From Chionis minor (lineage: Eukaryota > Chordata > Aves > Charadriiformes > Chionididae): a stretch of 64,000 nucleotides of DNA. Both the position numbers and the translations under genes were made by a program. Location of the stretch: NCBI GenBank assembly GCA_013398295.1, contig VZSF01003227.1, positions 99,167 to 163,166 of the forward strand. The letters are read 5' to 3'. The first letter of the stretch is position 1. Every line of letters begins with the position of its first letter. Below are positions 62,396-64,000 of the stretch, piece by piece. The notes beneath the pieces were generated by a model. It did not search any database, was not told the origin of the DNA, and saw only the letters and a program-made list of their open reading frames with translations.

Positions 62396-62994
62396 TGGTG
62401 ATGGAATGAAACAACCCTTTGCAATTGTGAGTTTGGGGCTGGCCAGGCCAGCACTCCTGGCAGCTCACTGCGATACCAAGAGAGAGAAATGCCACAAACT
62501 TTACACAGGTAAAGACATATTTCCTCTGTTTGCGCTCACTGTCTTTCATTACAGCGCCCAAACTGTCTTTCCACACTCGTGTCTGGAGCAGCACCGTGGC
62601 ATGAGGGGAGGCTGCTCAGACTGCCTTGGATAGGAAACTGTCCTTCCAGAACTCAGTTTTTTCTTCTCTGTCCATCTGCTGTGCTGCCTCCTGCCCATCA
62701 AGGGTGGTGATATTTCAAGATCTTTCAATTGCCAAACAGCCGTGGAGTGGAAGCGTATGTATTAGAGCAAACCATTCCACCTCCTTGGTGGTTCTGGTGA
62801 ACATGGGGGTTCTCACTGGCATCTTGAATTTTGGGCGTTCAAAATACTGTAGATAGATCCATTTCTTGTTTCGTTATTTCTTGTGAACAAACTTCTGGTA
62901 AATGGAGAACACCCCTTAAGTTTTACAGATGTCACCATCGCCAAGGAAGCAGATGAAAGCAGGCTACGGAGGGACTTAAGGATTTAAATTCTCA
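62396..62994. other. Unique non-coding DNA
   Basis: No feature was recognised. Frames of 70-94 codons overlap on both strands without motif. Confidence 0.5.
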
Positions 62995-63060
62995 TAAAGT
63001 TAAAGGGCAGTTAGGTGCCTCAGTAAGAATTAGGTTCCTAAATACCTTTACGGAGCTGCG
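62995..63060. repeat. Possible copy of the 19.1-kb palindromic repeat
   Basis: AGTTAGGTGCCTCAGTAAG and TTAGGTTCCTAAATACCTTT are similar to the right arm of the repeat at 19,121-19,195. Only one arm is clear. Confidence 0.35.
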
Positions 63061-63170
63061 TTTTTCTGTTTAAGCAATGTTAACTAAAGCAATCTCCCCT
63101 GGGCCTTACAGTCACGTAAATAAAATACACTGATTTGCTTTCCCCTTCTTCACGTCCTCACAAAAGGGTT

Positions 63171-63210
63171 TAATATAATTTTTTGGGCATTAATATAATT
63201 TTTTTGGCAT
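63171..63210 (+). repeat. 20-bp tandem duplication
   Basis: TAATATAATTTTTTGGGCAT (63,171-63,190) is followed directly by TAATATAATTTTTTTGGCAT (63,191-63,210). The two units differ at one position. This looks like a fairly recent duplication, probably by replication slippage. Confidence 0.9.
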
Positions 63211-63439
63211 TTGCCATCAGGAAGATTATATTTCATACAGCTGTAGCCAGAAGACTGCAGAGAAAAAAAAATCCACTTTATTTAGGGGATGTTTGTACTG
63301 CAATGTAAACATAAAAATTTTCAAAACAGCTTTGCTGCTGCTGCTTCTGCTCCAACTGCAATGCTGAAGGCATATATATTTGCATGCTAAAAGTCAGCAT
63401 TTGTCTATTTACTGTGGAAACCTGCTTCTATTAATGCTC

Positions 63440-63720
63440 AGCTTTTCCCTGGAACTTGTCAAGCTTTAAAATATTGTGATAATTTTCCGATGTTATACCA
63501 TCGGGTGCAGTAGAATTTCTCCTGGGCTGCAATTAGCCAACAGCTTATGTTAATTTTAATTAATTAACTTAGGTTGATAGTAATGCCATGTAATAAAACA
63601 TTTTGCTCAGTGTGAAACCTGTCCGTCACATTTGTTTGTGACCTAAGTTAGTAATTATGTGTGCTTAAGTCAGTGGTAAATGGAAATAAAATGATGCGTC
63701 AAACCCAAAATGAGGTAATT
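63440..63720. other. Possible conserved non-coding element
   Basis: A repeat-free stretch with TTAATTTTAATTAATTAAC (about 63,550-63,568) and other ATTA cores and a TTTGTTTGTGACC word. No coding frame. It is the best enhancer-like candidate in the last kilobase, from texture only. Confidence 0.2.
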
Positions 63721-64000
63721 TGTGTCAACTCAGTTGGTTGATAGTGTTATAAAGGTAAAAGACACGGGAGTGCTGGTTAGAAACTGGTCATTATTTTGTA
63801 ATCCAAGGAATCTCTCATGATGCACATTCAGTACTAATCAAGACACCATTTTCTTGTGTGAAAAGTCTGTCTGGTAGCACAATAAATCTAACTAAAACTC
63901 CAACTAATGTACAAGGCTCAGTAAGAAGGTTGACACTTGAATTAAGAGGAAATTGCTGTAGTTTGGTTCCTCTTCAGCCTTTGAAATCTCAATGATCAGC

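Overview
This window is most likely a bird nuclear chromosome. The strongest evidence is several 3'-truncated CR1 LINE copies. Two on the minus strand carry the CR1 3' end typical of birds: the octamer-repeat tail plus the adjoining conserved block. Others are older, more decayed CR1 copies with recognisable reverse-transcriptase remnants. There are also relics of MIR/L2-type elements and several short interspersed repeats of the kind shared by birds, crocodilians and turtles. I saw no mammalian L1 or Alu-like sequence. Overall the sequence is AT-rich and sparse in repeats. Repeat identities come from comparison with consensus sequences I remember; no database search was possible.

I find no convincing protein-coding gene, tRNA or rRNA. 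Every open frame is short, lacks a recognisable domain, or is explained by base composition, except the frames that are CR1 remnants. The window reads as a gene desert or part of a very large intron. Layout: 1-21 kb is mostly unique non-coding DNA with a TATA-box-like promoter candidate near 6.08 kb and a few ancient repeat scraps. 21-28 kb holds an L2/MIR-type tail, a GA-rich tract, a very strong G-quadruplex motif next to a possible terminal exon (23.6 kb), a three-armed AT palindrome and a MIR relic. 32.6-36 kb is the most GC- and CpG-rich part, with a consensus splice donor at 34,444, a diverged pair of direct repeats about 1.05 kb apart, and an L2/CR1-type tail. 41.7-49.0 kb is a CR1 cluster with four copies in both orientations and of different ages, plus two very long T runs and an antisense MIR. 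49-64 kb is again mostly unique, with microsatellites, one 4-base gap (N) in a T run, a short CR1 3' end at 62.3 kb, and AT-rich stretches that look like conserved non-coding elements.

I did not find a new multi-gene system. The observations most worth checking are the candidate non-coding transcript signals (6.1, 23.6 and 34.4 kb), the direct-repeat pair at 34.6/35.7 kb whose two minus-strand frames share sequence, and the palindromic element at 19.1 kb.
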